Assembly (NCBI GenBank): GCA_033557465.1
Contig: CM066033.1
Location: 1,305,069,519 to 1,305,133,518 of the forward strand
Direction: 5' to 3'
Source: Ichthyophis bannanicus
Lineage: Eukaryota > Chordata > Amphibia > Gymnophiona > Ichthyophiidae
Length of the DNA: 64,000 bases
Shown here: positions 31,601 to 42,491 of the stretch, in pieces
Layout of the letters: every line of letters begins with the position of its first letter
Numbering within the stretch: the stretch's first letter is position 1
Position numbers and translations under genes: made by a program
The notes under the pieces: generated by a model
Database searches by the model: none
What the model was told of the DNA's origin: nothing
What the model saw: the letters and a program-made list of their open reading frames with translations, nothing else

Positions 31601-32358
31601 CGTCTTATTTCCAATGGGCCCAGCTGAAGCATTGTGTTGCGGGAGTCCTTGGGGGTGTGCGGCAACTGAAGACTGAGGGGAAGCTGGGTACCACAATTGA
31701 ACAAGTGCAGGGAACCACGGGGAAGGCCTCCCTTTTGTATAAAGTTTTGAAGCAAGTCAGTCCTGGAGTCTCGGGTAACCTGGGAGGTGTGTGGGAGAGG
31801 GACACTGGCGTCGCCCTATCACAAAAGGGTTGGGAGAAATTCTGGTCTACCCAGGTAAGAATTACCAAGTCTGCCTCTGTTACTCAAACGCTATTCTTTT
31901 TTGCCCACAGGGCTTATATCACCCCAGTGCGCCTTAGTAGGTGGGACAAAACGGCAAGTAATAAATGTTTTGTCAAAGAAATTGGCACTTTTAGACTTGT
32001 TGTCTTTGACTGTCCTAAGCTCCAAACGTACTGGTTGCAGGTGTGGGAATCCGTCCAAAAGGTTCTAGGCCTTAGTGTCCCCCTCACATGGGAAATTGTA
32101 GTTTTTCGCTCAGTTTCGGGCATCTCCCTAAGGTGTGGCACAGATGCTTTCCTTCTAGATTTTTTGATAGGCATTGCCATATGTCATCGGATACGGAACT
32201 GGAAGGAAATTGCCTGCCTCCATTGGCAAGCATGGTGGGGTCCAGTTTGTACTTATAGTAAATTTGAACTAATGCCCCGAAAGGGAGAGCTGCAGTCCCC
32301 TTATCGGAGGAACAAATGGAGAGCGCTACTGGAGTTTAGGGAGGCGGCTAAATGTTAA
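28619..32358 (+). pseudogene. L1/Tx1 LINE ORF2 (endonuclease-RT, frameshifted)
   Basis: Begins at ATG 28619 with IKFLSLNVKGINSPIKRRK (endonuclease N-G-N motif) and LMLQETHL, then LGGDLNLV and, after a shift near 29190, SRIDYFLIS and MHLSDHAAVSV, the end of the endonuclease. RT blocks: NYRPISLLNVDYKIYATVLA, PDQCGFVEGRST, LDAEKAFG, and after another shift FNIALEPLLQ and AYADDHLLF (YADD at 30689-30700), GYKINWTKS and KYLGVHY. The C-terminal domain runs from 31300 to 32358. The order matches L1/Tx1-clade LINEs. Confidence 0.85.
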
Positions 32359-32590
32359 TGTGCCTATAGAGTTGGATGCCAATACAAGTAGACAATTGCT
32401 TGGTCTGTATTTATAATTTGTCCAGCAGTGTGGTGTTAAATTTGATAGGGCCTGGGGGTGGGGGGGGGGGCTGGAGGGATGAGAGGAAGTGCTTTCTTTG
32501 ATGGTATGTTGTGTTATGTGTTGGATTGTTCATCCTTTGTTTTGTTTTGTGACGAAAACTTAAATAAAAATTAAAAAAAATAAATAAATT

Positions 32591-33118
32591 TGAAATTACC
32601 GAATTGATGTGAGCCTCAAAAGAGAGACTATCATCAACCAAATTACTGAGAACTCGGAGGACCAGGTCAGAATGGAGTCCTAGCTGTTCTAAAGCTTGGG
32701 TTAGTAAATTGGAAGTGATTTAGAGTTATTAAAACATAAGACTTTTGTCTTTGAGGCGTTTAATTGTAACCAAATAATTTTTGCCCATCTCTCTAATTGC
32801 AGAATAGCTTTCCCTATCACTTGATAAAAATCACTAGATGCAAAAAGGTCAGCAATATCGAAATATCATCCGCATATGAATATAATTTGCATGATCAAAT
32901 GCCCAACTAATGTAGCCATTAAGATATTAAAAAGAATAGGTGCAAGTGGGGATCCTTGAACTCCACAAACAGCCTCCCACTTCTCTGAACTATTCACACC
33001 CAACTGTACTCGAAATTGATGGACTGTCAAAGAAGGAACAGGCCGCACCTTGATTTTATCCCTTAATAAAAATAAGGTTAAATTTAAACAGAGGTTGAGA
33101 CTGAGATAAAGCAGAAGA
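32591..33118 (-). pseudogene. Minus-strand L2 RT fragment, right of the L1/Tx1 insertion
   Basis: Minus-strand frames read GVNSSEKWEAVCGVQGSPLA followed by PILFNILMATL (the PQGS-LGP-LFN-Y RT motif) and, further on, MVDDSLSFEAHINSVI, the block after the YADD region. The catalytic segment itself is decayed. Its downstream continuation is at 26641-26794. Confidence 0.6.
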
Positions 33119-33479
33119 AATCACCTGCCCATAGTTTCGTGCCTATGCAGCGCAATGGTGTTTTGGCTCCCCCACCAGCAGGAATGCTGGTGGAGGACTC
33201 GGTGCAGTGCAAGCTGCTTAGAGGGAACATTGATCCCAGCCTTGGTGGGTCATATTACCCAATAATATGCCAACCCTTCCAATGGGGTAAACAGCCTATT
33301 TCCATCTTTACTTCCCATCCAACAGAATGTTCCAGTCAACGTGAGGCTCCAGTGCTTCATGTGGACAGGATGGTCCACTTTGCCTGAGCCTTGGGAGGGA
33401 TCCACATGCAGTCGCGCTCTGACTCTGGTATATGTAGGAAGCCCTTTGCTACCATTCCTACTCGCAAGAGGAAATTTCT
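33119..33479. other. Unassigned flank of DIRS-D; includes a hAT-like end
   Basis: At about 33210-33234, GCTGCTTAGAGGGAACATTG resembles the terminus of the MITE at 28084 without a partner end. The rest has no recognisable feature. Confidence 0.4.
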
Positions 33480-33482
33480 ATT

Positions 33483-33643
33483 TCCAGGAACAAGCAGGAA
33501 TGAGTCTTCACATATGGGTATCGTCGGTACCGACGGAGCCTGCGCGGGAACGCTCCCCAGCATCCTTAAAGAAAGCTTTTGGGAGCATCCCACAGTGCCT
33601 GCGCGCTGCCTTCCCGCCTTTCCTAACTGCCTCTCTCCAGTTC
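33483..33643 (+). repeat. DIRS-D left inverted terminal repeat
   Basis: TCCAGGAACAAGCAGGAATG to CTCTCCAGTTC, inverse of 37204-37360. Holds the 12-bp palindrome GTCGGTACCGAC. Confidence 0.92.
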
Positions 33644-33857
33644 TTCTTTTCCGCGGAGCCAGCAGGTCGTGTTTCCTGTCACCGCTGAAGAATTTCTTAT
33701 TTTCTTTTATTTTTATTTAGTCGCATGTCTGCCTTCTCGATTCCGCACCGGTACTACCGGTTCTTTTTCTTTCTTTAAAAAAAACAAAAACAAAACTTCT
33801 ACTTTTTCAGTGCATTTTTCTTCTGAGGCCTTAGGCCTACAGAGAGATTTTTCCCTC

Positions 33858-35718
33858 ATGGAAAAACCCGCCTCCGGGTTTAAAAAATGCACAAAGTGCA
33901 GTAGCACTATTTCTGTCACCGACACCCATGACTGGTGTCTAAAATGTTTAGGTCCTGACCACTCCATTGCGGATTGTGAGTCCTGTTCTATGATGTCCAA
34001 AAGAGGGTTACAGAATCGGGCAGCTAAGCTCAGTACCCTGTTTCCCTCCGATGCAGCTTCCGTGGCATCGACGTCTTCCAGGGCTGCTTCTTCATCCCAT
34101 GGATCTCAGGTAACCAAACTTAAATCTGGCCGGTCCTCAAAGAGTTCATCTCCCTCTAAGTATCGAGATGCCCCCGGGCTTACTCTTGAGGATACCACAC
34201 CGGCAAAATTACCCCGGCGGGAGGCTCCGGCTTCCAAAGCACTACCTATGGTGTCACAGGTTGACATCGATGGCTCGGCCTCGACCGATCACCTGTTACA
34301 ATGTTCTGGGGTACCGGCAGTTTCTACTGGTACCGATATCCAGACATTGGTGGCGTCAATGGATCAGAATATTCTGACCATGCAGTGTGCCATCACGGCA
34401 TTCATTCAAGCTGCAACGACTACGGTACCGCAACAAACCCCGTTGTCTGTACCCGTACCGATTCCGGTACAGGATCCGATTCCGGTTCCGATACCAGTAC
34501 CACTTGCATCGACATCAGCATCGACGGCAGCGGTACGCTATCCAGTGATGCCTATCAGTACCGGCCCGGTACCGATTACTCCCGATGTCGATACCTCCCG
34601 GTACGTGTATCGGGCTCTATGAGAGCATCCACACAGTCGATACTTCGATTCTTCTGAAGACTCTGACTCTTCAGAGGCCTCAATTGAAGCATCGGGGATC
34701 CTTCCTCAGGAACCCTCTTCTCCAAAAAGGAGAATGTCTCCTCCTGAAGACTTGTCTTTTCAGGACTTTATTAGGGAGGTGGCCAAAGCCTGTCCATCTC
34801 AGTGACCTCTGAGACTGAACCTAGAGCCAAAAAATTAGATATCCTTCAATATCCTAAGGCTCCTAAAGAGGCAGCCACTTTACCAATACATGAGATTCTT
34901 TATGAACACATGTTGGGCATATGGGAGACTCCTCTTTCCACCTCTCCTCATTCCAGAAGGTTGGACACCATGTATCGTGTTTCTCCTTGTCCTGGCTTTC
35001 ATAAGACTCAGCTTCCTCACCACTCCATTGTGGTAGAGTCTGCTATGAAAAAGATCAAGAGTACAAAAAGGCACTCCTCTGCTCCTCCAGGAAGAGAATG
35101 CAGAACCCTAGATGCCTTTGGCAGGAAAATCTTCCAGGCCAGTATGCTTGTAGCCAGAATCAACTCCTATAGTCTCTATGGGGATGTTTCTAAAAGAAGT
35201 TACAGATCATCTGCAAACCTTATCTCCTTTTATGTCAGAAGATAAGAGAGAAGAATATATCACCTGGCTTAAACAGGCACAGGATGTATCCAAGTTTTCC
35301 AACCGTGCAGCCTTTGACTCTTTTGAGGGGGGTCAGTAGAGCCTCGGCTATTGCCATAGGTGCACGCAGAGTTGCTTGGTTGCAAGCCTCTGATTTGGAA
35401 TCCTGGGTACAGGATGGTCTAGGTAACCTTCCCTATACAGGCGAAAACCTGTTTGGCAAAGATTGGCAAGCAAAGGCCAACCAGATGGATGCTGAAAATT
35501 CTGCTTTAGATAGACTTTCAAAGTCTACTACTGCTCCTTTCAAAAAGAGGTTGTTCAAAAAGGGATCTTTCCCAAAGAAAGGGAAATTTTCTTCTTATGG
35601 TCAGGCCTCTTCTCAAGGTCGTTTTGCTACAAAGAGGCAGCAACAACCAAAACAAGCCAAAACCCAGGCTGCGAGGACTGCTACGGCCCAACAGCCTCAG
35701 CCTCCTCAGGGCCTTTGA
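33858..35718 (+). pseudogene. gag: DIRS-D gag (three frames)
   Basis: The start at 33858 gives MEKPASGFKKCTKC; the zinc motif is CTKC, CLKCLGPDH and C-C, similar to a zinc knuckle. Next comes a Ser-rich linker, a VDIDGSASTDHLL block, and a low-complexity PVPVPIPV tract encoded by GGTACCG-like repeats (34430-34600). The frame breaks near 34620 and 35220. C-terminal parts: LDILQYPKAPKEAATLPIHE, RRLDTMYRV, RTLDAFGRKIFQASM, and after 35284 WLQASDLESWVQDGLGNLP and a Lys/Gln-rich end. Confidence 0.8.
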
Positions 35719-36145
35719 CTTTCCACTAGAGAACTTAGCCTTTCTGGCTCTAGAACATCCAGAGCCCCTCACCATCCCAGGAAGGTTAGCTCACTTTGCT
35801 CCCAGATGGGAACAAATCACAGCAGAGCAGTGGACCCTCTCCATCATAAGGGAAAGGTACAAACTTCATTTCTTAAACCTTCCTCCTCACACCATGGTGA
35901 AACAGTTCAATTCTCCAACATCTCTCCTCAACCTTCTAGGTCAGGAGATTGCTACCCTTCTTGCCCAAGGGGCAATAGAAGTACCCCTTCTTCAACAGGG
36001 CTCAGGGTTCTACTCCCCCTATTTTCTCATCCCAAAGAAAACAGGGGGCTACAGACCCATATTAGATCTCAGAGAATTGAACAAGTTTCTATGCAAGGAG
36101 AAATTCAAGATGACTTCTCTCAGAACTCTCCTTCCATACCTCCAA
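35719..36145 (+). pseudogene. DIRS-D RT, N-terminal part only
   Basis: In the frame that opens at 35597: ALEHPEPLTIPGRLAHFAPR, then EQWTLSIIRERYKL, LLAQGAIEVPLLQQGSGFY, YFLIPKKTGGYRPILDLREL, KFKMTSLRTLLPYLQ. Palm motifs A to E, including YLDD, are deleted, so there is no polymerase activity. The frame passes without a stop into the YR segment. Confidence 0.85.
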
Positions 36146-36907
36146 CCTATTTCCTCTCATCCTCTTATAGCAAGATTCATGAGAGGCCTTCTTTTGACTA
36201 AACCTCCCATTAGACCACCTCCAGTGGCCTGGGACTTGAATCTGGTTCTTGGCCAGCTTATGAAGCCACCCTTTGAACCCTTAGCCACTACCTCCTTAAA
36301 ATTCCTTTCTTGGAAGGTAATTTTTCTCATTGCAGTCACCTCAGCTCGCCGTATCAGTGAGCTGCAAGCTTTAGTGGCTAATCCTCCTTATATAAGGTAG
36401 TCCTCAGAACTAATCCACACTTTATGCCTAAAGTGGTCTCACCTTTTCATCTGAACCAGGAGGTCTTTTTACCTGTCTTTTTTCCAGGACCTCATGCATC
36501 AAGTGCAGAGATGAATCTTCATACCCTGGATTGTAAAAGAGCACTTGCTTTCTACTTACACAGGACACAGCAACATAGAAAGTCGTCCTCAACTTTTTGT
36601 TGCTTTTGATCCTTCTCATTTAGGACTTCCAGTCTCTAAGAGAACTCTGTTCAATTGGATTGCTCAGTGTATTTCCTTCGCCTACCAAAGTAAGAACCTT
36701 TCTCTGGAGGGCCATGTCACAGCTCACAATGCGAGGGCCATGGCAACCTCTATGGCTCATCTAAACTCTGTGTCCATCGACCAAATCTGTCGAGCGGCCA
36801 CTTGGGCATCGGTTCATACCTTCACAGCCCATTACTGCTTGGACAAGGACTCCTGCCGGGATGCCTTGTTTGGTCAGGCTGTTCTCAAACACCTGTTCCA
36901 TACCTAA
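36146..36907 (+). pseudogene. DIRS-D YR catalytic part, fused in frame to RT, then frameshifted
   Basis: After the deletion junction: PISSHPLIARFMRGLLLTKP, PPVAWDLNLVLGQL, SARRISELQALV (Arg I present) up to a stop at 36400. Compared with DIRS-F, 16 bp between two AAGGT copies are missing at about 36395, which shifts the frame. The rest reads in other frames: PKVVSPFHLNQEVFLPVFF, HxxR as HNAR, and HYCLDKDS with the tyrosine, ending at 36907. A second shift is near 36580. Confidence 0.88.
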
Positions 36908-37014
36908 TCAACTCCTACCCTCCATCCCTGAACTGGATGCCTGAGATTCATGGGTAGAGGTAGAGCCCTTCCCAGGGACTCACAATCTGGGTGATCTCCC
37001 AGGCATCTCTAGCT

Positions 37015-37120
37015 GGGGAGTCCCCATATGTGAAGACTCATTCCTGCTTGTTCCTGGAGATAGCACAGTTACTTAACTGTAACAGGTGATCTCTTGGAAC
37101 AGCAGGAATAAGTCTTCACA
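37015..37120 (+). repeat. DIRS-D internal complementary region (ICR)
   Basis: The left half (GTCCCCATATGTGAAGACTC through GTTCCTGGAGAT) and right half (AGCACAGTTACTTAACTGTA through AATAAGTCTTCAC) are the reverse complements of the left and right ends. The junction GGAGATAGCAC is shared with E and F. Confidence 0.92.
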
Positions 37121-37203
37121 ACCCACCCACCCACCTCCCCTAGGAGTTGTATCTCTATCTATCTTTCCTTTCCTCTCTCTCTCTCTGTCTCAGCTTTAAA
37201 ACT

Positions 37204-37360
37204 CGAACTGGAGAGAGGCAAGTAGGAAAGGCGGGAAGGCAGCGCACAGGCGCTGTGGGATGCTCCCAAAAGCTTTCTTTCAGGACGCTGGGGAGCGTTC
37301 CCGCGCAGGCTCTGTCGGTACCGACGATACCCATATGTGAAGACTTATTCCTGCTGTTCC
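37204..37360 (+). repeat. DIRS-D right inverted terminal repeat
   Basis: GAACTGGAGAGAGGCAAGT to TATTCCTGCTGTTCC, inverse of the left ITR; GTCGGTACCGAC is conserved here also. Confidence 0.92.
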
Positions 37361-37394
37361 CAGAGATCACCTGTTACAGGTAAGTAACTGTGCT

Positions 37395-37722
37395 GTGCCT
37401 GCAGTTCAGTATGCTCATTGTAGTCCTTGCATTACCTTATTTTCCGCCACACCAGGTAAGCAGTCGACATACCATAAAAGCTTCCTAACACTCTTTGTGG
37501 AGACCTCTTTTGCCCTATGGTGCAAATGGGGATTATTCAACATCTTCCTCTTCATAGCAAACCCATCCTCTCAGGACCATGGCTTACTGCCCACATCTCC
37601 ACATGGAACACTCCCCACGATGTTCAGGAGCTACAGCTACATAGTTTGTATGCTCCTTCCCACTTCAAACCACAGTGGCCTAGATAAAAAAAAAAAAAAA
37701 AAAAAGGAAACTCTCACGCTGC
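37395..37722. other. Spacer between DIRS-D and DIRS-E, nothing recognised
   Basis: About 330 bp of unassigned DNA ending in an A20 run (37684-37705), possibly the 3' end of an unidentified retroposon, just before DIRS-E. Confidence 0.45.
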
Positions 37723-37725
37723 ATC

Positions 37726-37882
37726 TCCAGGAACAAGCAGAAATGAGTCTTCACATATGGGTACGTCGGTACCGATGGAGCCTGCGCGGGAACGCTCCCC
37801 AGCGTCCAAAAAGAAAGCTTTTGGGAGCATCCCATACGCATGCGCGCTGCCTTCCCGCCCATTTACTTCCCTCTCATCAGTT
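37726..37882 (+). repeat. DIRS-E left inverted terminal repeat
   Basis: TCTCCAGGAACAAGCAGAAA to CCCTCTCATCAGTT; inverse at 45702-45854. It has GTCGGTACCGATGG at the palindrome site. Confidence 0.9.
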
Positions 37883-38101
37883 TTCTGTTTTCCGCGGAGC
37901 CGGCAGGACGTATTCCTGTCACTGCAGAAAATTCTTTTTTTTATTCTTAGTTTTTTGTGGTCGCGTCTGCCTTCCCTCGACGCCACCGGTACCGCCGCTG
38001 CTTTTCTTTCTTTTTTCTGAAGAATTTCTTCTTTTCTTAGAAATAGTTTTCCTATTTAGTGCCTGACGGTTTCTAGGCCACTAGGCCTTTACCCTTCCAT
38101 T

Positions 38102-39950
38102 ATGGAAAAGCCAGCCACTATCCTTAAGAAATGCTCAAAGTGTGGCGGTACAGATATTTTTTCAGACACTCGTTCTTGGTGTCTAAAATGTTTAGGTCCT
38201 GACCATTGCCCTCTGGAGTGTCTCTCCTGTTGGAGCTCAAACAGAAGAAGTCTTCAGAATCGAGCACAACTCGATACTCGGTTCACATCGCTCTCGATGT
38301 CAACAGCTAGAATATCTTCTTCTTTACAGGATCAGGTAACCAAGCAAAAGTCTGTAAAGACTAGCCAGTCCTCGAGTGGTAGATCTCCTGCTCAGCATCG
38401 AGATGGCTTCGGCTTTGCCCTCGAGGACATCTTGGCAATAAAGCCCCGGCAGGAGTCTTTGGGCTCCAAAGCATTAACGGGGCTCCAGGTTGTTCCCAGG
38501 GTTCTTACCTCGATGAACATACCTGGGTTGTGGCCGCTTCGAGCGGTACCGACACCCCGGCATCAGCTATGGTGATGGATGAAACACTCCTCACCGATGA
38601 ACGTAGTCTAGCACTCTCGGCTACTTTGGTACCGCTAGAGTTGCTGCAGACCGTTCCTTGAGTATCGGCTTTGGTACCGGTATTGGCTTTGGTACCGGTA
38701 CCGGTATTGGCTTTGGTACCGGTATCGACATCGGTGTCGGTACCGTCCATGCTTGCTTCGAAGAATTGCTTCCCTCGATGCCGAGCCTGGAATCGATCTC
38801 TAGCATGGAAGATTCGGTACCGACTTGTCTCGGTACCGACCTCGGACGCTACCGAAGACATCGCTTTAAAGAAAATCCGATGCTTCATCCTTTTAAGTCT
38901 TCTGATCCCGATGACTGGGAGGAATCCATCGGTACCATGGCTGATTTTTCTACAAGTCTAGCCTTTACCCTTCATTTTAGAGGGTCCTCCTCGGGGAAGA
39001 TTTCTTTTCAAGCTTTTCTGCTTGATATGGCAAGGTTACTTGCCATTTCTATACCTGGTAAAGAATCCCTACCGGGGGATTCAGAGACACTGCAATTCCC
39101 CTGGATTCCAAAGGAGGTGATCATGCTTCCTTTGCCTCAGATCTTACAAGATCTACTATTAAGAATGTGGGAAACTCCTTTAACGGTATCCCCACATTCT
39201 AAGACACTTGACACTATGTACAAGGTGCCACCTTCTCCAGGTTTTCAAAAGACTCAACTTCATCATCATTCTATTGTTGTAGAATCAGCAATGAGGCGTA
39301 TTAAGAGTGCAAAGAAGCACTCTTCTTATCCGCCAGGTCGTGAGTCTAGGACTTTAGATGCCTTTGGACGTCTGCTTCCAGGCATCCATGCTTTCAGCAA
39401 GAATTATCTCATATATTTTCTATATGGGATTATCTCTTGAAGAAGTCACAAAGAACTTAAAGTTTTTGAACCTTTTTCTTCCAGAGCATAAAAGAGCAGA
39501 CTATTCCTTATTAGTCAATCATGCTCAAAATATATCTAGGTTCCTTAATCGTGCTTCCCTGGACTGTTTTGAGTCTATTAGCAGAACTTCTGCTATAGCC
39601 ATAGGAGTACGATACATAGCCTGGCTCCAAGCTTCAGACTTGGACAGATGGGTACAGGAAAGGCTGGGAAATACTCCTTGCACTGGTGAAAATCTCTTCA
39701 ACAAGAAGGCTTTATTTCAAGCTAATCAGTTAAGCACTGATGCTGTTGCTTTCAGAGGATTGTCAAAACTTTCCTCTATCCCAGCTAATAAAAAATTTCC
39801 TAAAAAGCTTTATCCCCCTAGGGGAAAAAATGTTTTATCCATCTTCTACCCATTATGCAGATATTTCCAAAGATGGGCAACATCACACCAGGCTAAGAAA
39901 ATCAAAACCTCAACAGGCTCAGCAAACCCAGCAGTCGCAGGGTTTCTGAT
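38102..39950 (+). pseudogene. gag: DIRS-E gag (frameshifted)
   Basis: Starts MEKPATILKKCSKCGGTD with CSKC and CLKCLGPDH zinc motifs. After a stop at 38573 another frame carries a GFGTGIGFGTGTGIGFGTG repeat coded by GGTACCGGTATTGGCTTT units (38660-38740), the E version of the GGTACC-rich tract. Core blocks: LPLPQILQDLLLRMWETPLT, TLDTMYKVPPSPGFQKTQL, RTLDAFGR, then in another frame QASMLSARII and WLQASDLDRWVQERLGNTPC ... GENLF. At least two frameshifts. Confidence 0.78.
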
Positions 39951-40390
39951 ATTTTATTCACTTTTTCTGTGTGAGGTTTAGAACTTTTGAGCCTACTTCT
40001 TTTCAACAGAAGCATCTAAAATTCATCTCATCCATGCTGAGATATCAGTCATACGTTGACTCAGTCCTCAACTCTGGGCATGAATCTCTTGCTACAAGAA
40101 AAATCTATCCTTCTAGTTCTAAGAGCTATTAAGGACTATCATACCCCAGAGGTAACAGGTTTCTCCTTTTAAAACAAAAGGAGGACTAACAACTAACAGG
40201 GTGAGCTATACCCATCACCTTGTCAGTTTCCTGTACGAGGATATCTCATACTAACTGCAAGGGGACCGTATCTCTTCAGACTTACCAAATTGTAAGTCTT
40301 CTCAACTCTGTATTACTTTCTATCCCTCTTAGCCCAGACATTCAGTCTCTAAGAGTACTATTAATCAACTGGAGGGCTTATTCTCTAAGC
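39951..40390 (+). pseudogene. DIRS-E decayed RT region
   Basis: By position this should be RT N-terminus, but only faint similarity remains and no motif is secure. It ends at the hAT-2 insertion, whose left TSD is CTCTAAGC at 40383-40390. Confidence 0.4.
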
Positions 40391-41419
40391 CAGGGGTCTC
40401 AAACTCAAATTGCTTTGAGGGCCAAATGAGGACTTGTAGAGTAACCCGGGGGCCGCACAAGACGCAGGCCTCATTTGCATAAGGGCATCATTTGCATAAA
40501 TATTTGCATAATGTTACCATACACTAACTTTTAGTAAACATGCCTCTTAATGAGTGTATGGATAAAGAAAGACTAAAAGATTTCTACATTACTATAAACC
40601 AGTGCCAACCGCCAGGCACATTAGGAACTACTAGAAACACTGCTCATTTAGAACCCATAGCAAACCTGCCGTGTCCTAACAGCACTATCAGGACTCACAA
40701 AGCACCATACCCTAACTATCAAAAGGCAACACTGCAAATATTAAATCAACACATTTCAGAGAATAACAATACATGACCTACTCGGGAAAGAGAACAAGTG
40801 GCAATGTCAAATAGGAATTACATAAACAGAATACCTCAGCTCAGTTACACATGCAGAACATACACCATCACCAAACAAGGAATCACAATTTAGAAACAGG
40901 AAGACAATTAAACTGGGAACCCCAAAAGCCAAACTTAGAATGTACAGCACTGTAGAAATAAAACTATACATTGATTTCCTCTTGTATTAAATAAAGTGCA
41001 GACGTTAAAGATGCACATTTCCAAGAGCTGACATATTTCAGTTAATAAATTCAAAATAAAGAGAGATTTTTCTACCTTTTGTGCATTTTTTTTTTCAGTT
41101 GCAATTGTTCCATTCACTTTCTTCTGGTTTCTTTGTGTCTTCTGCTAACTCTCCATCGTCTGCTGTCCATTTGTCCTTTCTTCTTTCCTAGTTTTTTTCC
41201 ATTCTCTCTACATCTGCTTTAACATACTAATCATTCTCCTTTTGCTCTTTCCTCATTCCTATTTCATCCACTCAAATTTTACCCCTCCATCCTCAATCCC
41301 CACTTACTCTCCCAATACCCGGCCAATTGTAGATTTTTCTTCCCTCCCACACAAAATATATTTCCCCTCTCCATTTCACTCTCCCAGCCCCATCCCATTC
41401 TAATCGTCCCCCAACATCA

Positions 41420-42000
41420 ACTCCCTTCTAGCTCCTGCCCCACCCAGCATCCGCTCCCTTCTAGTCCCCGCATCATTAGCCCATTTCCAGTCCTAGCTCC
41501 CTCCCCTCACAGCCCATTTCCTTTCCAAGCCCCCCTCTCCATCAGCCCATTTCCATTCCAAGCCCCCTTCCACTCAGCCCATTACCATTCCAAGACCCTG
41601 TCCCCATCAGCTATTTGCAGTTCAAGCTCCCCCTTCTACTCGGCCCATTTCCAGTCATAGCACCCCCCCCAGTCCATTACCAGTTCTAGCCCCCCCCCTA
41701 GCCCATTATCGGTCCTAAGCCCCCCAACAGCCCACTTCCAGGCCTAACCCTTCCATCGCCCTATCTTCATTCTTAGCCCCCCCATAACCCCATTTCAGTC
41801 TTAGCCCCCCAATCAGACCACCTCCAGTCCTAACCCCCATCTGTCCATTACCAGTCCTAACCCCCATCACCCCATTTTCAGTACTACCCCCCCCAGCCAC
41901 ACATCAAGTCTTGCCCCCCCCCACATCAAGTCCTGCTCCCCCCCCCCGTCCTGCTCCCCCCATCAAGTCCTGCTCCCTCCCTCCCTCCCCCCCCCCCGGG
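41420..42000. repeat. C/T-rich degenerate tandem repeat inside hAT-2
   Basis: Loose repeats of about 30-40 bp built on CAGCCCATTTCCAGTCCTAG followed by a C-run. It is the reverse complement type of the 4040-4270 repeat in hAT-1. Frames within it are not genes. Confidence 0.75.
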
Positions 42001-42025
42001 AAAATTAAACTTAAAAAAAAACCCA

Positions 42026-42405
42026 GCTTCTGCTGCTGCTGCCGCCGCTGCCGTGGCCGGCAATAGCAGCAATATCGCAAGTCCCGCGGGCTCCACCCCC
42101 CCCCTCCTTCCTTCCTGCTTGCCTGCCAGTTCTCCGCTTCGGCTTCGCCTTTCAGAGCCGCGAAGGGAGAGCTGCTCCCTCGTGACTCTGTTCAGCCGCT
42201 GGGGCAGATGGGAAATTTCCCATCTGCCCCAGCGGGCTGAACAGAGTCGCGAGGGAGAAGCTCTCCCTTCGCGGCTCTGAAAGGCGAAGCCGAAGCGGAG
42301 AACTGGCAGGCAAGCAGGAAGGAAGGAGGGGGGGGGTGGAGCCCGCGGGACTTGCGATATTGCTGCTATTGCCGGCCACGGCAGCGGCGGCAGCAGCAGC
42401 AGAAG
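42026..42405. repeat. 380-bp near-perfect palindrome inside hAT-2
   Basis: Arms of about 190 bp with almost no spacer, centred at 42215/42216 in GGAAATTTCC. It contains (GCT)n/(GCA)n near both outer edges and GC-rich arms. By eye the arms differ at only a few positions. Open frames on both strands here mirror one another. Confidence 0.92.
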
Positions 42406-42491
42406 CCGGGGTGCTTTTTTTTTCCCCCTATGCATCGCGGGCCGCACAAAGGTCTCTCGCGGGCCGCGTGTTTGAGACCCCTGCTCTAAGC

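Larger units (their letters stand above)
26795..32590 (+). mobile_element. L1/Tx1-type LINE, full-length but decayed
   Basis: Two-ORF LINE: a GC-rich 5' start (GGAGGCGGAGCCTGGAGCG), ORF1 (26937-27780), an inter-ORF region with a hAT MITE, ORF2 (28619-32358) and an A-rich 3' end at 32555-32590. Target-primed reverse transcription with an endonuclease-RT is the family mechanism. It sits in a minus-strand L2. Several frameshifts affect both ORFs, so it is inactive. Confidence 0.85.
33480..37394 (+). mobile_element. DIRS-D: internally deleted DIRS retrotransposon
   Basis: Same family as E, F and H. Left and right ITRs and the ICR are complete, and gag, the start of RT and the catalytic part of YR are present. 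Compared with DIRS-F, about 1.8 kb from within RT to the N-terminal part of YR is missing, with the junction near 36140-36148. It is non-autonomous for reverse transcription. It lies about 330 bp upstream of DIRS-E in the same orientation. Confidence 0.92.
40391..42483. mobile_element. hAT-2: long non-autonomous hAT transposon with perfect 8-bp TSD
   Basis: Ends CAGGGGTCTCAAAC on the left, and the same 14 bases reverse-complemented on the right. Exact 8-bp duplication CTCTAAGC at 40383-40390 and 42484-42491. The TSD fits nnnTAnnn. Inside are an A-rich left part, a C/T-rich repeat (41420-42000), and a 380-bp palindrome. No transposase. The palindrome plus the GGACTGGTAATGGGCTGAT-like repeat (reversed here) and the neighbouring A/G-rich stretch are shared in plan with hAT-1, so the two are related but in opposite orientation. 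Confidence 0.92.

Noticed and set aside
33669..33857. Upstream ATG for DIRS-D gag at 33669
   Set aside because: The conserved N-terminus (MEK-ASGFKKC) starts at 33858, as in DIRS-E and DIRS-F; the upstream part is T-rich leader.
41926..42447. 173-codon minus-strand frame and mirrored plus-strand frames
   Set aside because: Products of the palindrome in hAT-2; both strands give nearly the same sequence because of the symmetry.
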